The notes beneath the pieces are model-generated. The model did not search any database. It saw only the letters and a program-made list of their open reading frames with translations, and was not told where the DNA came from. A stretch of 60,261 bases of DNA, from NCBI GenBank assembly GCA_035604215.1, contig DATNIW010000104.1, positions 1 to 60,261 of the forward strand, in the 5' to 3' direction. The number at the start of each line of letters is the position of its first letter. The stretch's first letter is position 1. Source of the stretch: UBA5070 sp035604215. GTDB lineage: Bacteria > Fibrobacterota > Fibrobacteria > UBA5070. The translations under genes were made by a program, and so were the position numbers. Shown here piece by piece: positions 17,997 through 25,292 of this stretch.

Positions 17997-18965
17997 ATGT
18001 TGGACCTGGAAGCCCTGTCCGCCTTCGTGGCGGCTTGCGAAGACGGATCCGTCAGCCGCGCGGCGCAGCGCCTGTTCCGTTCGCAGCCGGCGGTGACGCG
18101 CCAGATCGCGACCCTGGAGAGCGAATTGGGCACGGCGCTCCTGGACCGTTCCTCCAAGGGGGTGAAGCCGACGGCCGCGGGCCGCGAAGTGCTGGAGCGG
18201 GCGCGCCGCCTTATCCGGGACGCCCAGGCCCTGCGCCAGGCGGCCGGCGCGGGAGGGGAGATGTCGGGCACGTTGCGCATCGCCTGCAGCGACACCGTGG
18301 CGCGCTACTGGCTGGCCCCACACCTCGGGAGCTTCGCCGCTCGTTTCCCGGAGGTTGGCCTGGAGCTCGATCTTTCCGTCTCTCCGGAGATCGCCGACCG
18401 CGTGGCCCATGGACTCTCGGACGTCGGGTTCGTGTTGCTGCCGCTCCAGCATCCCTCGCTTTCGCAGCGGGTGGTCCTGCGCTACCGGCACGTGGCAGCG
18501 TTCGCGCGCGGCGCCGCCCCGAAATCGGAAGGGGCCGTGGCCCCGCAGGATCTCGCGGGCTCGACCCTGGTGCTCCTGGGGAAGCGGACCCGTTCGCGCC
18601 AGCTCATCGAAGACGGATTCCGTCGCAAAGGGCTGCGCCCCGACCGGATCGTGGAGGTGGGGAACGTGTCGGTCCAGAAGGAACTGGTTCGGGTGGGATT
18701 GGGCGTCGGTGTCCTCCCGGACTACGCCTGCGTCCGGGGCGACGGGCTGGAGTACCGGCCCATCGCCGACGCCAGCGTGCGCGAGGTGGCGCTGACCACA
18801 CACAAGACGGATTTCGTGGCCGGCCCGGCAGACGCCTTCGTGCGGATGCTTCTCGAAGAGGTGGCGGACGGATGTCCTACGGACCTTTCGGGTTCGCCAG
18901 GGAGCGCAGGAAGGCCAGCAGGCGGTCGCGGGATTCGCGGTCGGGCATGGCGTCGTACAACCTGA
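17997..18965 (+). CDS. LysR-family transcriptional regulator
   Basis: A 322-residue LysR-type regulator. The winged HTH occupies residues 1-60 (LEALSAFVAACEDGSVSRAA, then RQIATLESELG) and the two-lobed effector-binding domain about 90-290 (SGTLRIACSD, VSVQKELVRVGLGVGVLPDY). The last 25 residues are Gly/Arg/Pro-rich and overlap the antiparallel XRE gene by 89 bp; the 3' end may be a recent read-through extension. The usual divergent target gene is absent because rpsA with its terminator lies upstream, so its regulon is unknown. Confidence 0.9.
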   Translation: MLDLEALSAFVAACEDGSVSRAAQRLFRSQPAVTRQIATLESELGTALLDRSSKGVKPTAAGREVLERARRLIRDAQALRQAAGAGGEMSGTLRIACSDTVARYWLAPHLGSFAARFPEVGLELDLSVSPEIADRVAHGLSDVGFVLLPLQHPSLSQRVVLRYRHVAAFARGAAPKSEGAVAPQDLAGSTLVLLGKRTRSRQLIEDGFRRKGLRPDRIVEVGNVSVQKELVRVGLGVGVLPDYACVRGDGLEYRPIADASVREVALTTHKTDFVAGPADAFVRMLLEEVADGCPTDLSGSPGSAGRPAGGRGIRGRAWRRTT

Positions 18966-19251
18966 GCAGCTCCAAGCGGTCGGCCGACAGGCCGGGTGCG
19001 CATTCTGCCGCCATCCAGTCGTCCTCCGGGAAGGCGAGCGAGGAAGGCGAAACCCCCAGCGCCGCGGCATAGGAACGGATGCGCTCCAAGGGGAGAGCGT
19101 TGTCGCCCCTCTCGTACTTCTGGATCTGCTGGTGGGACAATTCCAGGCGCATCGCCAACTCACGCTGGGAGAGACCGGCGTTTCTCCGGAAGGCCCTCAG
19201 CTTGTCCCCGACCAGTTTCTGGAAGTCTTCTCTGTTTCCCGCTCCGCGCAC
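18877..19251 (-). CDS. XRE-family helix-turn-helix regulator
   Basis: About 124 residues from a GTG at 19251. The HTH_3 domain spans residues about 8-65 (DKLRAFRRNAGLSQRELAMR, then HQQIQKYERGDNALPLERI). The C-terminal helical part ends in SRDRLLAFLRSLANPKG, typical of small RovA/SinR-like repressors. The start is chosen because TACCTGTC lies 6 nt upstream and the frame beyond has no family similarity; a GTG at 19362 would add 37 unlikely residues. It is divergent from the gene at 19383, and the GGTTGCCAA repeats between them look like its operators. Its 3' end overlaps the LysR gene tail to tail. Confidence 0.75.
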   Translation of the reverse strand: MRGAGNREDFQKLVGDKLRAFRRNAGLSQRELAMRLELSHQQIQKYERGDNALPLERIRSYAAALGVSPSSLAFPEDDWMAAECAPGLSADRLELLRLYDAMPDRESRDRLLAFLRSLANPKGP

Positions 19252-19297
19252 TGGGATGACAGGTAGAATCCATCCACCCTTCCGGTGAGCCACGTTC

Positions 19298-19339
19298 GGT
19301 TGCCAAACTCCCGGGGAAATGGCTATCTTTGGTTGCCAA
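19298..19339 (+). promoter_or_regulatory. Promoter with paired operator-like repeats
   Basis: TTGCCA (19300-19305), an 18-bp spacer and TATCTTTG (19324-19331) form a good sigma70/FCB-type promoter for the gene at 19383. GGTTGCCAA occurs at 19298-19306, over the -35, and again at 19331-19339, at the end of the -10 box. The copies are 33 bp apart, three helical turns. The second copy includes the 9-bp dyad GTTG-C-CAAC. Likely operators for the divergent XRE regulator; inferred, not shown. Confidence 0.5.
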
Positions 19340-19382
19340 CGATGGACCAACCCCGATTCCACCTCCTTCCAAAGGATCCCGC

Positions 19383-19703
19383 ATGCATTGTTTCCTCGTC
19401 CTGTGGCCTATCGGCGACCCGGATTCCCTAGCGGACTTTCTGGAGGAGGCAGAAAATCACGGACATCGGGTCCATCGCCCAGTGGTGTCATCCGATCCCT
19501 GCGCCATCGAAACCACCGATCCCGCCCTGATGCTCGGTGCCATGCCCGAGAGACTTCGCGAACATCTGCGTTCGGGCGAATGGAAGGGCCAAGTCCGCTT
19601 TTACGGCGAGGGCGACCTGGACGTCCCGCCGCGATTGATCTCCGTCTGCGCGGAGCTGGGAGTGGGAATTTCGGTGTGGAGGTCGATTCCGACGTTCGGG
19701 TAG
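19383..19703 (+). CDS. Small hypothetical protein
   Basis: A 106-residue cytoplasmic protein (MHCFLVLWPIGDPDSLADFL) with an acidic middle and a C-terminal LISVCAELGVGISVW stretch. No signal peptide or membrane helix. I do not recognise the family; the end resembles DUF4279-type proteins only loosely. AAAGGA sits just upstream of the ATG, and the promoter at 19300-19331 carries operator-like repeats, so it is probably repressed by the XRE protein. Confidence 0.6.
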   Translation: MHCFLVLWPIGDPDSLADFLEEAENHGHRVHRPVVSSDPCAIETTDPALMLGAMPERLREHLRSGEWKGQVRFYGEGDLDVPPRLISVCAELGVGISVWRSIPTFG

Positions 19704-19743
19704 GAATCCCATCCCGCCGATCCCACCTCCCCCCCGATTCTCC

Positions 19744-19751
19744 TACTTTCC
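19744..19751 (+). promoter_or_regulatory. Candidate -10/-7 box of the XPB-like gene
   Basis: TACTTTCC ends 6 nt before the ATG at 19758; no Shine-Dalgarno sequence is present. Same geometry as the LysR and PfkB genes. Confidence 0.35.
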
Positions 19752-19757
19752 TCGGAC

Positions 19758-21182
19758 ATGGCACCCAAGATCCGCAAAGGCAGCGGGGGGACCTCCGGCA
19801 CACCCTCCCTGGAGGAACTGGAAGCCGAGCTCGAACGCCGACGCAGCCCTGCGGCTTCAGCCTTGTCCGAAGCGCGGCGGCAGGCCCCGCCCAACGAACT
19901 CCGTCTGCGCTACTCCGGAGTCGGGAAGCGACTGAAGGCGAAAGTCGTGCGCGACGACCTCCGGTTCGGGTTCCCCTTCCTCTCCTGGGACGCTTGGATG
20001 GTGCTCCTCCACATCTCCAGGGAACCGCTGGAACACAACCGGGACGGTTCCATTCCCGCGCGCTGGATCAAACCGCTGGAGCGTCGGCTGGTTCCGTTGC
20101 CCTCGTGGGTCGGGATTGAGGATTCCATCGGTCGCCGCGTGCCCCACGCCCTCAACCTGCTCCTGGACCTCAAACTGCTCTCCTCCCGCCGGGGACCGAT
20201 GCCCGAAGTCCCGAACCTGGGGATTTCTCCCGGCGGCTCGGAGGTGGTGAAGGCCGGGCGTCCTGCGTTCTTCGAACGCTGCATGGATTGCGAAGAACTC
20301 CGCTCCTTCGACCCCGCTCGGGATCTGCTGGGCGCGGCCAACCAAGGCAGCATCGACGTGGTCTGCTGGAGGATGGGACACGAACCCGATGAATTCGAAG
20401 GTTTGGGACGCCGCCTGGCCCAGCGGGTATTGGAGGTCCTTCCACCGGTCGGGGCCGTGCGGATGTCCGACATGGAAAGAGCCTTCGCTCCCTCCCATCC
20501 CCACGACTTCGTCCGCGGCGTCCCCATGATCGAGCGCAGGATCGAGGTCTCCTCGGAGGATTTCTTCGATCGCATCCAGGAATCCTCCGCCAGGGCGTTG
20601 ATGGTCGGAGCCCTGATCCACCCCTACTTCCTGGGTCTCGTCGCCCGCGGCATCACCGCCGAGGGAGCCATCACATGGAGCTTGACGGAGTCGGGCAGGA
20701 ACTGGCTGGGGCTTCCGTCCGACCCCCATCCCGCCGCGCCGCGCCACGCCAAGGTCACCCCCGCCTTCGACCTCTATTTCGGGCGCGTGGACCCGAACCT
20801 CCTGGCCGAGTTTTCGCTCTTTTCGGATCTCACCTCGCAGGACCACGGGATCGTCGGACGGCTCACCCGTTCCAGCGTGCAGGCGGCCTCGACCTTGGGA
20901 CTGTCCGCTGCCGAGATCCTGGCCTCGCTGGACGGCCATGTCGCGAGTCCTCTGCCCGACAACGTACGCCTGACCCTGGCGGATTGGAGCAGGGGTGCGC
21001 AGCCCGTCCGCGTCCTGGAAGGCTTGGTCCTGGTCTGCCCGGACGAGTCCAGCGCATCCACCTTGGAACGCTTGGCCAAGGGATCGGCGGAACGACTGTC
21101 CGAAGCGATCCTGCTGCTTCCCGATCGCAGCACCCTCGCCGCATTGCGCCGGAAGGCGGCCGAATCGGGCATCCTCCTGTAG
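19758..21182 (+). CDS. Helicase-associated (XPB/Ssl2-like, Helicase_C_3) protein without an ATPase domain
   Basis: A 474-residue protein. The C-terminal 160 residues match the XPB/Ssl2-associated 'Helicase_C_3' pattern: HGIVGRLTRSSVQAASTLGL, then PLPDNVRLTLADWSRG, VLVCPDESSASTLERL and LPDRSTLAALRRKAAESGIL. The N-terminal and middle regions are helical, with winged-helix-like segments and an Asp/Glu-rich start. No Walker A or DEAD/H motif is present, so it is not itself a helicase. Relatives in other bacteria are also stand-alone and poorly understood. The upstream TACTTTCC box and absent Shine-Dalgarno suggest its own leaderless transcript. Confidence 0.65.
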   Translation: MAPKIRKGSGGTSGTPSLEELEAELERRRSPAASALSEARRQAPPNELRLRYSGVGKRLKAKVVRDDLRFGFPFLSWDAWMVLLHISREPLEHNRDGSIPARWIKPLERRLVPLPSWVGIEDSIGRRVPHALNLLLDLKLLSSRRGPMPEVPNLGISPGGSEVVKAGRPAFFERCMDCEELRSFDPARDLLGAANQGSIDVVCWRMGHEPDEFEGLGRRLAQRVLEVLPPVGAVRMSDMERAFAPSHPHDFVRGVPMIERRIEVSSEDFFDRIQESSARALMVGALIHPYFLGLVARGITAEGAITWSLTESGRNWLGLPSDPHPAAPRHAKVTPAFDLYFGRVDPNLLAEFSLFSDLTSQDHGIVGRLTRSSVQAASTLGLSAAEILASLDGHVASPLPDNVRLTLADWSRGAQPVRVLEGLVLVCPDESSASTLERLAKGSAERLSEAILLLPDRSTLAALRRKAAESGILL

Positions 21183-21196
21183 CGGCCCCCGCTTTC

Positions 21197-21709
21197 CTAT
21201 CCGGGCTTCCTCGCGTCGGCGATGGCCTGGAGGAGGGCCGGTTCCTCCGCTCCCCCGGTGAAGGACCCGCGCACGATTCCCTTCCCGTCCAGGACGTAGA
21301 CCTGGGGGATCTCCTCCAATTTCAGGTCGTAGAAGAATCCGTTGGCCCCGACACCCACGGGGTAGGGGATCTGCAATCGGTCCACCAGCAGGGGCACCGC
21401 GGCGGGGCTGTCGTCCACGGACAGGCCGATGATCTTCAGTCCCGAAGGGCCCTCCTCCTTCAACACCCGCTCCAGGGTGCCGACTTCCTCGCGGCAGGGT
21501 GCGCACCAGGTCGCCCAGAAGACCACGATCGAGGGCGAACCCAGGAGATCGGTGCTCCGGACCGAATCCCGGCCGGGAATGGACGCGAATGCGAAGCTGG
21601 GGAAGGGGTGGTTCAGCAGGTTCTCCGGCGACGGGCGGAGGTGGATGCCGGGGATCCGGCATCCGAACAGCAGGAGGATTCCCAGGATCGATGCGGCGAA
21701 GGGCTTCAT
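21197..21709 (-). CDS. TlpA/ResA-like thioredoxin lipoprotein
   Basis: A 170-residue thioredoxin-fold protein exported as a lipoprotein: lipobox LLFGC with Cys17, then a TlpA-type domain with active site W68-C-A-P-C72 (VVFWATWCAPCREEV). The cis-proline region is EEIPQVYVLDGKG. Such proteins reduce disulphides in the envelope, often for cytochrome c maturation or protection of exported proteins. It converges on the XPB-like gene (14-bp gap) and diverges from the gene at 21810. The start has no Shine-Dalgarno sequence; TATCTTCT lies 7 nt upstream. Confidence 0.88.
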   Translation of the reverse strand: MKPFAASILGILLLFGCRIPGIHLRPSPENLLNHPFPSFAFASIPGRDSVRSTDLLGSPSIVVFWATWCAPCREEVGTLERVLKEEGPSGLKIIGLSVDDSPAAVPLLVDRLQIPYPVGVGANGFFYDLKLEEIPQVYVLDGKGIVRGSFTGGAEEPALLQAIADARKPG

Positions 21710-21716
21710 GGCGGAC

Positions 21717-21724
21717 AGAAGATA
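21717..21724 (-). promoter_or_regulatory. Candidate -10/-7 box of the TlpA-like gene
   Basis: On the minus strand this reads TATCTTCT, 7 nt before the ATG. The uppP gene has the same arrangement (TATCTTCC, 7 nt). Confidence 0.4.
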
Positions 21725-21809
21725 GAACCGCGGGTCGGCGCCGCGATCGACACCAACGAAAGGCGAGCCGGATGTAAGTTTACCACCAGTCCTTTCGCCC
21801 GGAGGTTCC

Positions 21810-22508
21810 ATGCGCATCCGCCTTACGCCCGTCTTGTTGGCTTTCGCCGCTGTCCAAGCGGTGGAGATCGTTCCCCCCTCCCCCTACATGTCCTCTCCGC
21901 CACCGGTGCAGGCGGACACCAGCGTGATCGATCCCGGACGGTTGCCCAAGGTCTACACCGTGGAACCCGGCATCAAGGAACAATGGTTCTCGGGCTGGAA
22001 CCTCACCAGCGACCATCCCCTGTCCGCACCCTTGGGGATCGAAGCGCCTCAACGGGACAAGGTGACCTTCCATGTCGCATTCAACGACCATGGGTGGCCC
22101 ACGGACGTGAACTACTTCGACGCCTCCGGCTCGCCCCGCTGGACCAAGCTGTTCCGGTATCCCACCAAGATTCCAGGCGGGCCTGGAGACGTCTCCTTCA
22201 CTTCGACCTGGATCAATTCCAAGGGCGAGGCCGTCTCGATGTCCGACATCGCGTCCACCTACAAGGCCACGAGCTGGAAGTTGGGCCTGAAGAAGTACAA
22301 GGTTTCCGATCTCCTCGGCGAGCCCATGCTGGTGGACCGTTCGACGGGATCCGGCGTGGTCGCGGAGGTCTGGAGCTACCTGGTGGACGGGCAGGAAGTC
22401 CGTTTCTCCTTCGACAAGGACAACAAGCTCGTGGCCCTTCCGGCCTACGCCGAAGTGGCAGCGCCGGTCGACGAGGCCAAGCCCGCGGGGACCTCCACCA
22501 AGAAATAG
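21810..22508 (+). CDS. Exported hypothetical protein
   Basis: A 232-residue protein with a signal peptide (MRIRLTPVLLAFAAVQA). A Pro-rich stretch follows, then a beta-rich body (TFHVAFNDHGWPTDVNYFDA, WINSKGEAVSMSDIA) and a Lys-rich end. No family recognised. GGAGGT (21801-21806) gives an ideal ribosome binding site, unlike many neighbours. TAAGTTTA (21775-21782) is the likely -10 box. An inverted repeat CGAAAGG / CCTTTCG (21757-21763, 21791-21797) brackets the transcription start region. Confidence 0.65.
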   Translation: MRIRLTPVLLAFAAVQAVEIVPPSPYMSSPPPVQADTSVIDPGRLPKVYTVEPGIKEQWFSGWNLTSDHPLSAPLGIEAPQRDKVTFHVAFNDHGWPTDVNYFDASGSPRWTKLFRYPTKIPGGPGDVSFTSTWINSKGEAVSMSDIASTYKATSWKLGLKKYKVSDLLGEPMLVDRSTGSGVVAEVWSYLVDGQEVRFSFDKDNKLVALPAYAEVAAPVDEAKPAGTSTKK

Positions 22509-22521
22509 CGACCAGTCGGGT

Positions 22522-22555
22522 CCCGGCTCCCTTCCAGGCGGTTCCGGAAGCCGGG
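22522..22555. terminator. Possible bidirectional terminator
   Basis: CCCGGCT (22522-22528) pairs with AGCCGGG (22549-22555) in the 66-bp gap between convergent genes. There is no T tract, so this is tentative. Confidence 0.35.
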
Positions 22556-22574
22556 CACGGGCACGGAGATCAGG

Positions 22575-23462
22575 TCAATTCCTGACCCAGGGGAAGACCT
22601 CGAGTCCCGAGACGAGGCGGGGACCCGATTCTCCCCACTCCATGGGGCGAGGCAGCAGGTGGCCGAGCTCCCGGCTTGTCGTGAGTCGTCCCGCCCGTTT
22701 GAGGGACTCCAGGAGCGCCACCATGGTCCGGAAGGCGCGCCCGGGCTCGAGCCGAGGGTCTCGAACCTCCCATTCCAGGGGATCCAAGCGGACCTGGGCC
22801 AGGGAATCCAGTCCGTTCGCTGCGCAGCAATCGACGACCAGGGCGCTTTCGTAGCCCCCTGTCAGGGCCAAGGGAAGCTCGCGGATCGCGGAAGTTCGCA
22901 ACGCCAGCAGAGGCGTGGTGGGATCGACGACCACGGCGAGGTCGGGATGGAGGGCCGAAAGAACCGGCCGCGTGCCCAAGGCCGACAGCGGGCCTCCGTC
23001 GATCTGCGATGCCCCAAGGCACAGCTTGACGTCCGGATCGTCCAACAGCACCCGGACCATGGTCGCGATCCCGGCCACGTCCAACCGGATCAAGTCGGCC
23101 GGCAGAACCAGAAGGATGTCGGATTTCGTCTGCTTCAGGGCGCGGGCGAGACCGTCCCCGTCGGCGGAGGGGTCCAAGGCTGCGGCGAGCCGATCGGCGG
23201 GCTCCAGGATCGTGGCTCCATGCTCCCGTCCGATCTCCAGGGTGGTGTCCGTGCTGCCCAGGTCGGCCACCAGGATTTCGGACCACGGGGCGGTCCCCTT
23301 CGGCCAGCCGTGTTTGAGCAGGAGCAGATGCCTGCCGAGAGTGGCGGCCGCGTTTCGCGCCAGGATGCACAGGTCGATCCGGACCTCCGACCCCCGCAGT
23401 CGGGATGCCGCGTCCCGCGAGGGCAGGAACGAGTTGCGGAAAAGCCAGGCTTCGGGCGTCAT
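22575..23462 (-). CDS. GT2-like glycosyltransferase
   Basis: A 295-residue GT-A-fold protein. After a 28-residue lead it starts the nucleotide-sugar domain with IDLCILARNAAATLGRHL. It then has LVADLGSTDTTLEIGREHGA, matching the 'D-S-D-T' metal/sugar region, and ILLVLPADLIRLD. The end (LVVDCCAANGLDSLAQV, VRLDPLEWEVRDPRL) resembles glucosyl-3-phosphoglycerate synthase/GT81 enzymes, where a Gln/His-containing acceptor loop follows. The canonical DXD is changed to PAD. Its start overlaps the stop of the M20-like gene (ATGA), so the two are coupled. The product could be a compatible solute or a glycolipid precursor; uncertain. Confidence 0.7.
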   Translation of the reverse strand: MTPEAWLFRNSFLPSRDAASRLRGSEVRIDLCILARNAAATLGRHLLLLKHGWPKGTAPWSEILVADLGSTDTTLEIGREHGATILEPADRLAAALDPSADGDGLARALKQTKSDILLVLPADLIRLDVAGIATMVRVLLDDPDVKLCLGASQIDGGPLSALGTRPVLSALHPDLAVVVDPTTPLLALRTSAIRELPLALTGGYESALVVDCCAANGLDSLAQVRLDPLEWEVRDPRLEPGRAFRTMVALLESLKRAGRLTTSRELGHLLPRPMEWGESGPRLVSGLEVFPWVRN

Positions 23463-24583
23463 GGGGTGTTCCGCCCCGCCACCTGGACGAGCACGGCGTA
23501 GGCCTGCCGCAGCCCGAGGGGAAGGCTGTCCAGATACAGGGTCTCCATGTGGGTCTCCAGACCCACCACGCTCGCCAAACCGATGGTCACGGCGGCAACT
23601 CCGTAGTGCAGGCAGACCGATGCATCCGAACTCGACGCTCCAAGACGCGGGACCAGTCCCGCCCAGCTCTGCGCCTCCCGAGTTCCGATCACCAACGGGT
23701 GGTCGGGGTACAGTCCGGTGGCATGGCGGAACCCCTTCTGGGACAGTTCCGCCCGGCAACCCGACAATCCCTTGCACAGGGTGCCGGCCGCGCGCTGGGC
23801 TTCGCGGATGAGTCGCTGCAATTCCTCTTCCCCGTCCGACCGGAGTTCGAAGCGCAACACCGCCTTGGAGGGAAGCGTGTTCCACGCGTCGCCGGATTCC
23901 AGTTGGGCCGGGTTGTAGAGGGTTCTCGGGAATCCGGGCTTGTGGATGGCTTCCATCTGGCTGGAGAATTCCATGGCCAGACGAAGGGCGTTGGGACGAC
24001 CCGAATCGCGCCAGCAGTGGCCTCCGGGAGCCCAGACGGCGAGTTCCCCGCGGTAGGTCCCCACCGACCAATGGTCCAACCGGCCCAAACCCGGTCCCTG
24101 GAGGCAGACCACCCGTTCGGCGACGGTGGGAAGCCATGGGAACAGATGGCAGATGCCGCGCAGATCGCCGGACATCTCCGAACCCACGGTGGCGACGAAC
24201 CAGATGTCGCCCAATCCCTGGACTTGACGTTCCCGGAGGGTACGGGCCAGGGCCACCAGCACCGCCAAGGCGATGGACTGGCCGGCGATGCCGGGTCCCG
24301 TCAGGCGGTCGGGTCGGACCTGGATGTGGGGGTGGTCGATCGAGTCGTACCAGGAATCCAGGGGCGCCAGCACCACGGTTCCGGGTCTGCCCTTCGTCCC
24401 TGCCAGGACCGAGGCCACATTTCCCGCCTGGTCGACACGGGCCATGCCCAGCGCTTCTTCCAGCAGGTAGCGGACGCTTTGGGCCCTGGCTTCCTCGAAA
24501 CCGGTCGGAGCCGGAATCTCGGCCAACTGGACGGCTTGGGCCACGATGCGCGGGACCTCCGACTCCAGCAGGGTCAGGCCCAT
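23459..24583 (-). CDS. M20-family peptidase homologue with degenerate metal site
   Basis: A 374-residue protein with the M20/M28-type two-domain layout (PepT-like order): IPAPTGFEEARAQSVRYLL at the start, catalytic-domain strands, a lid domain near residues 165-270, and ASSSDASVCLHYGVAAVTIGL near the end. The metal ligands look altered. The 'HxD' is P-L-D in LAPLDSWYD. The bridging Asp after G-x-G is Gly in GPGIAGQS. The first Glu of 'EE' is Ser in TVGSEMSGD. The final His survives in LETHMETL. It is therefore probably inactive or does different chemistry. The ATG at 24583 gives a clean domain; an in-frame TTG at 24625 is the alternative. Coupled to the glycosyltransferase downstream. Confidence 0.7.
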   Translation of the reverse strand: MGLTLLESEVPRIVAQAVQLAEIPAPTGFEEARAQSVRYLLEEALGMARVDQAGNVASVLAGTKGRPGTVVLAPLDSWYDSIDHPHIQVRPDRLTGPGIAGQSIALAVLVALARTLRERQVQGLGDIWFVATVGSEMSGDLRGICHLFPWLPTVAERVVCLQGPGLGRLDHWSVGTYRGELAVWAPGGHCWRDSGRPNALRLAMEFSSQMEAIHKPGFPRTLYNPAQLESGDAWNTLPSKAVLRFELRSDGEEELQRLIREAQRAAGTLCKGLSGCRAELSQKGFRHATGLYPDHPLVIGTREAQSWAGLVPRLGASSSDASVCLHYGVAAVTIGLASVVGLETHMETLYLDSLPLGLRQAYAVLVQVAGRNTP

Positions 24584-24670
24584 CCAGAAACCGGGTCGAC
24601 TGGAGGCTTCCGGAATGCTCAGCAAGGGGAAACGCTCAAGTCCGACGAGAATTCGACCGATGGGAGCAAC

Positions 24671-24844
24671 ATGGACCCTTCTTCCGTTTCCATGTCAGCC
24701 AACGGCAGTGGCTTGGTGGGCCAGATCCAGGTTTCGCTCCTCAAGACGAGCCAGGACCAGCAGGCCAGCCAAGTCGCGCAACTCCTCCAGTCCGCCCAGG
24801 TGAGTCCGGCGAATTTGGGAAAAGCGATCGACGTCACCGCCTGA
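24671..24844 (+). CDS. YjfB-like small protein
   Basis: A 57-residue ORF starting MDPSSVSMSANGSG and ending LLQSAQVSPANLGKAIDVTA. The pattern 'short amphipathic helix ... vlk.s...q...ll.........lG..iDv.a' matches the YjfB family of small proteins linked to motility genes in Gram-positives and others. GGGAG (24662-24666) lies 4 nt before the ATG. Its 3' end overlaps the opposing membrane-protein gene by 11 bp. No flagellar gene lies nearby, so a motility role is uncertain. Confidence 0.55.
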   Translation: MDPSSVSMSANGSGLVGQIQVSLLKTSQDQQASQVAQLLQSAQVSPANLGKAIDVTA

Positions 24845-25289
24845 GCTCCAGCGGGCTCCTTCCCCCCCGACTTCCACCCCGCAGTCCCGGGGGTGGGGAG
24901 AGGATGACCTGTGCCAGGACCAGATCGCGCAATTCCGGAAGGATCGTCTCCGGAAGGCGTGGAGTGGGATCCGCGGGAATTTCCGATAACGCGGAGATCG
25001 GTTTGTAGGCGATTGGCGGCGTGGACCCGATCCCGCGCCGGATCGCCGGGATCGGCACCGTTTCCGAACCGGTTTCCCGCGAAGGCAGGGGTTCCGGAAC
25101 CGGCTGGGATTCCAGGACCGGCTCGGGTCGAGGCTCCCACCAGGAATTCTCCGGCTGGCTTTCCGTGGCGACCGGCCCCGCGGGTCGCGGGTCCTGGGTC
25201 TTCGCCTTCTTTCGCCAAGCCTTGACGACCTGGTATCCCACCACCGCCACCAGGACCAGGATCTTGAACAGGCCGACGGAATCGTGCAT
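24834..25289 (-). CDS. Membrane-anchored Pro-rich hypothetical protein
   Basis: A 151-residue protein with one N-terminal membrane helix (FKILVLVAVVGYQVVKAW), a basic KKAK flank, and a long Pro/Glu-rich tail with no recognisable domain. It starts 3 bp after floA, so it is the last gene of the FloA/NfeD operon and may be a partner of the membrane microdomain scaffold. Prediction from context only. Confidence 0.55.
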   Translation of the reverse strand: MHDSVGLFKILVLVAVVGYQVVKAWRKKAKTQDPRPAGPVATESQPENSWWEPRPEPVLESQPVPEPLPSRETGSETVPIPAIRRGIGSTPPIAYKPISALSEIPADPTPRLPETILPELRDLVLAQVILSPPPGLRGGSRGGRSPLELRR

Positions 25290-25292
25290 CCG

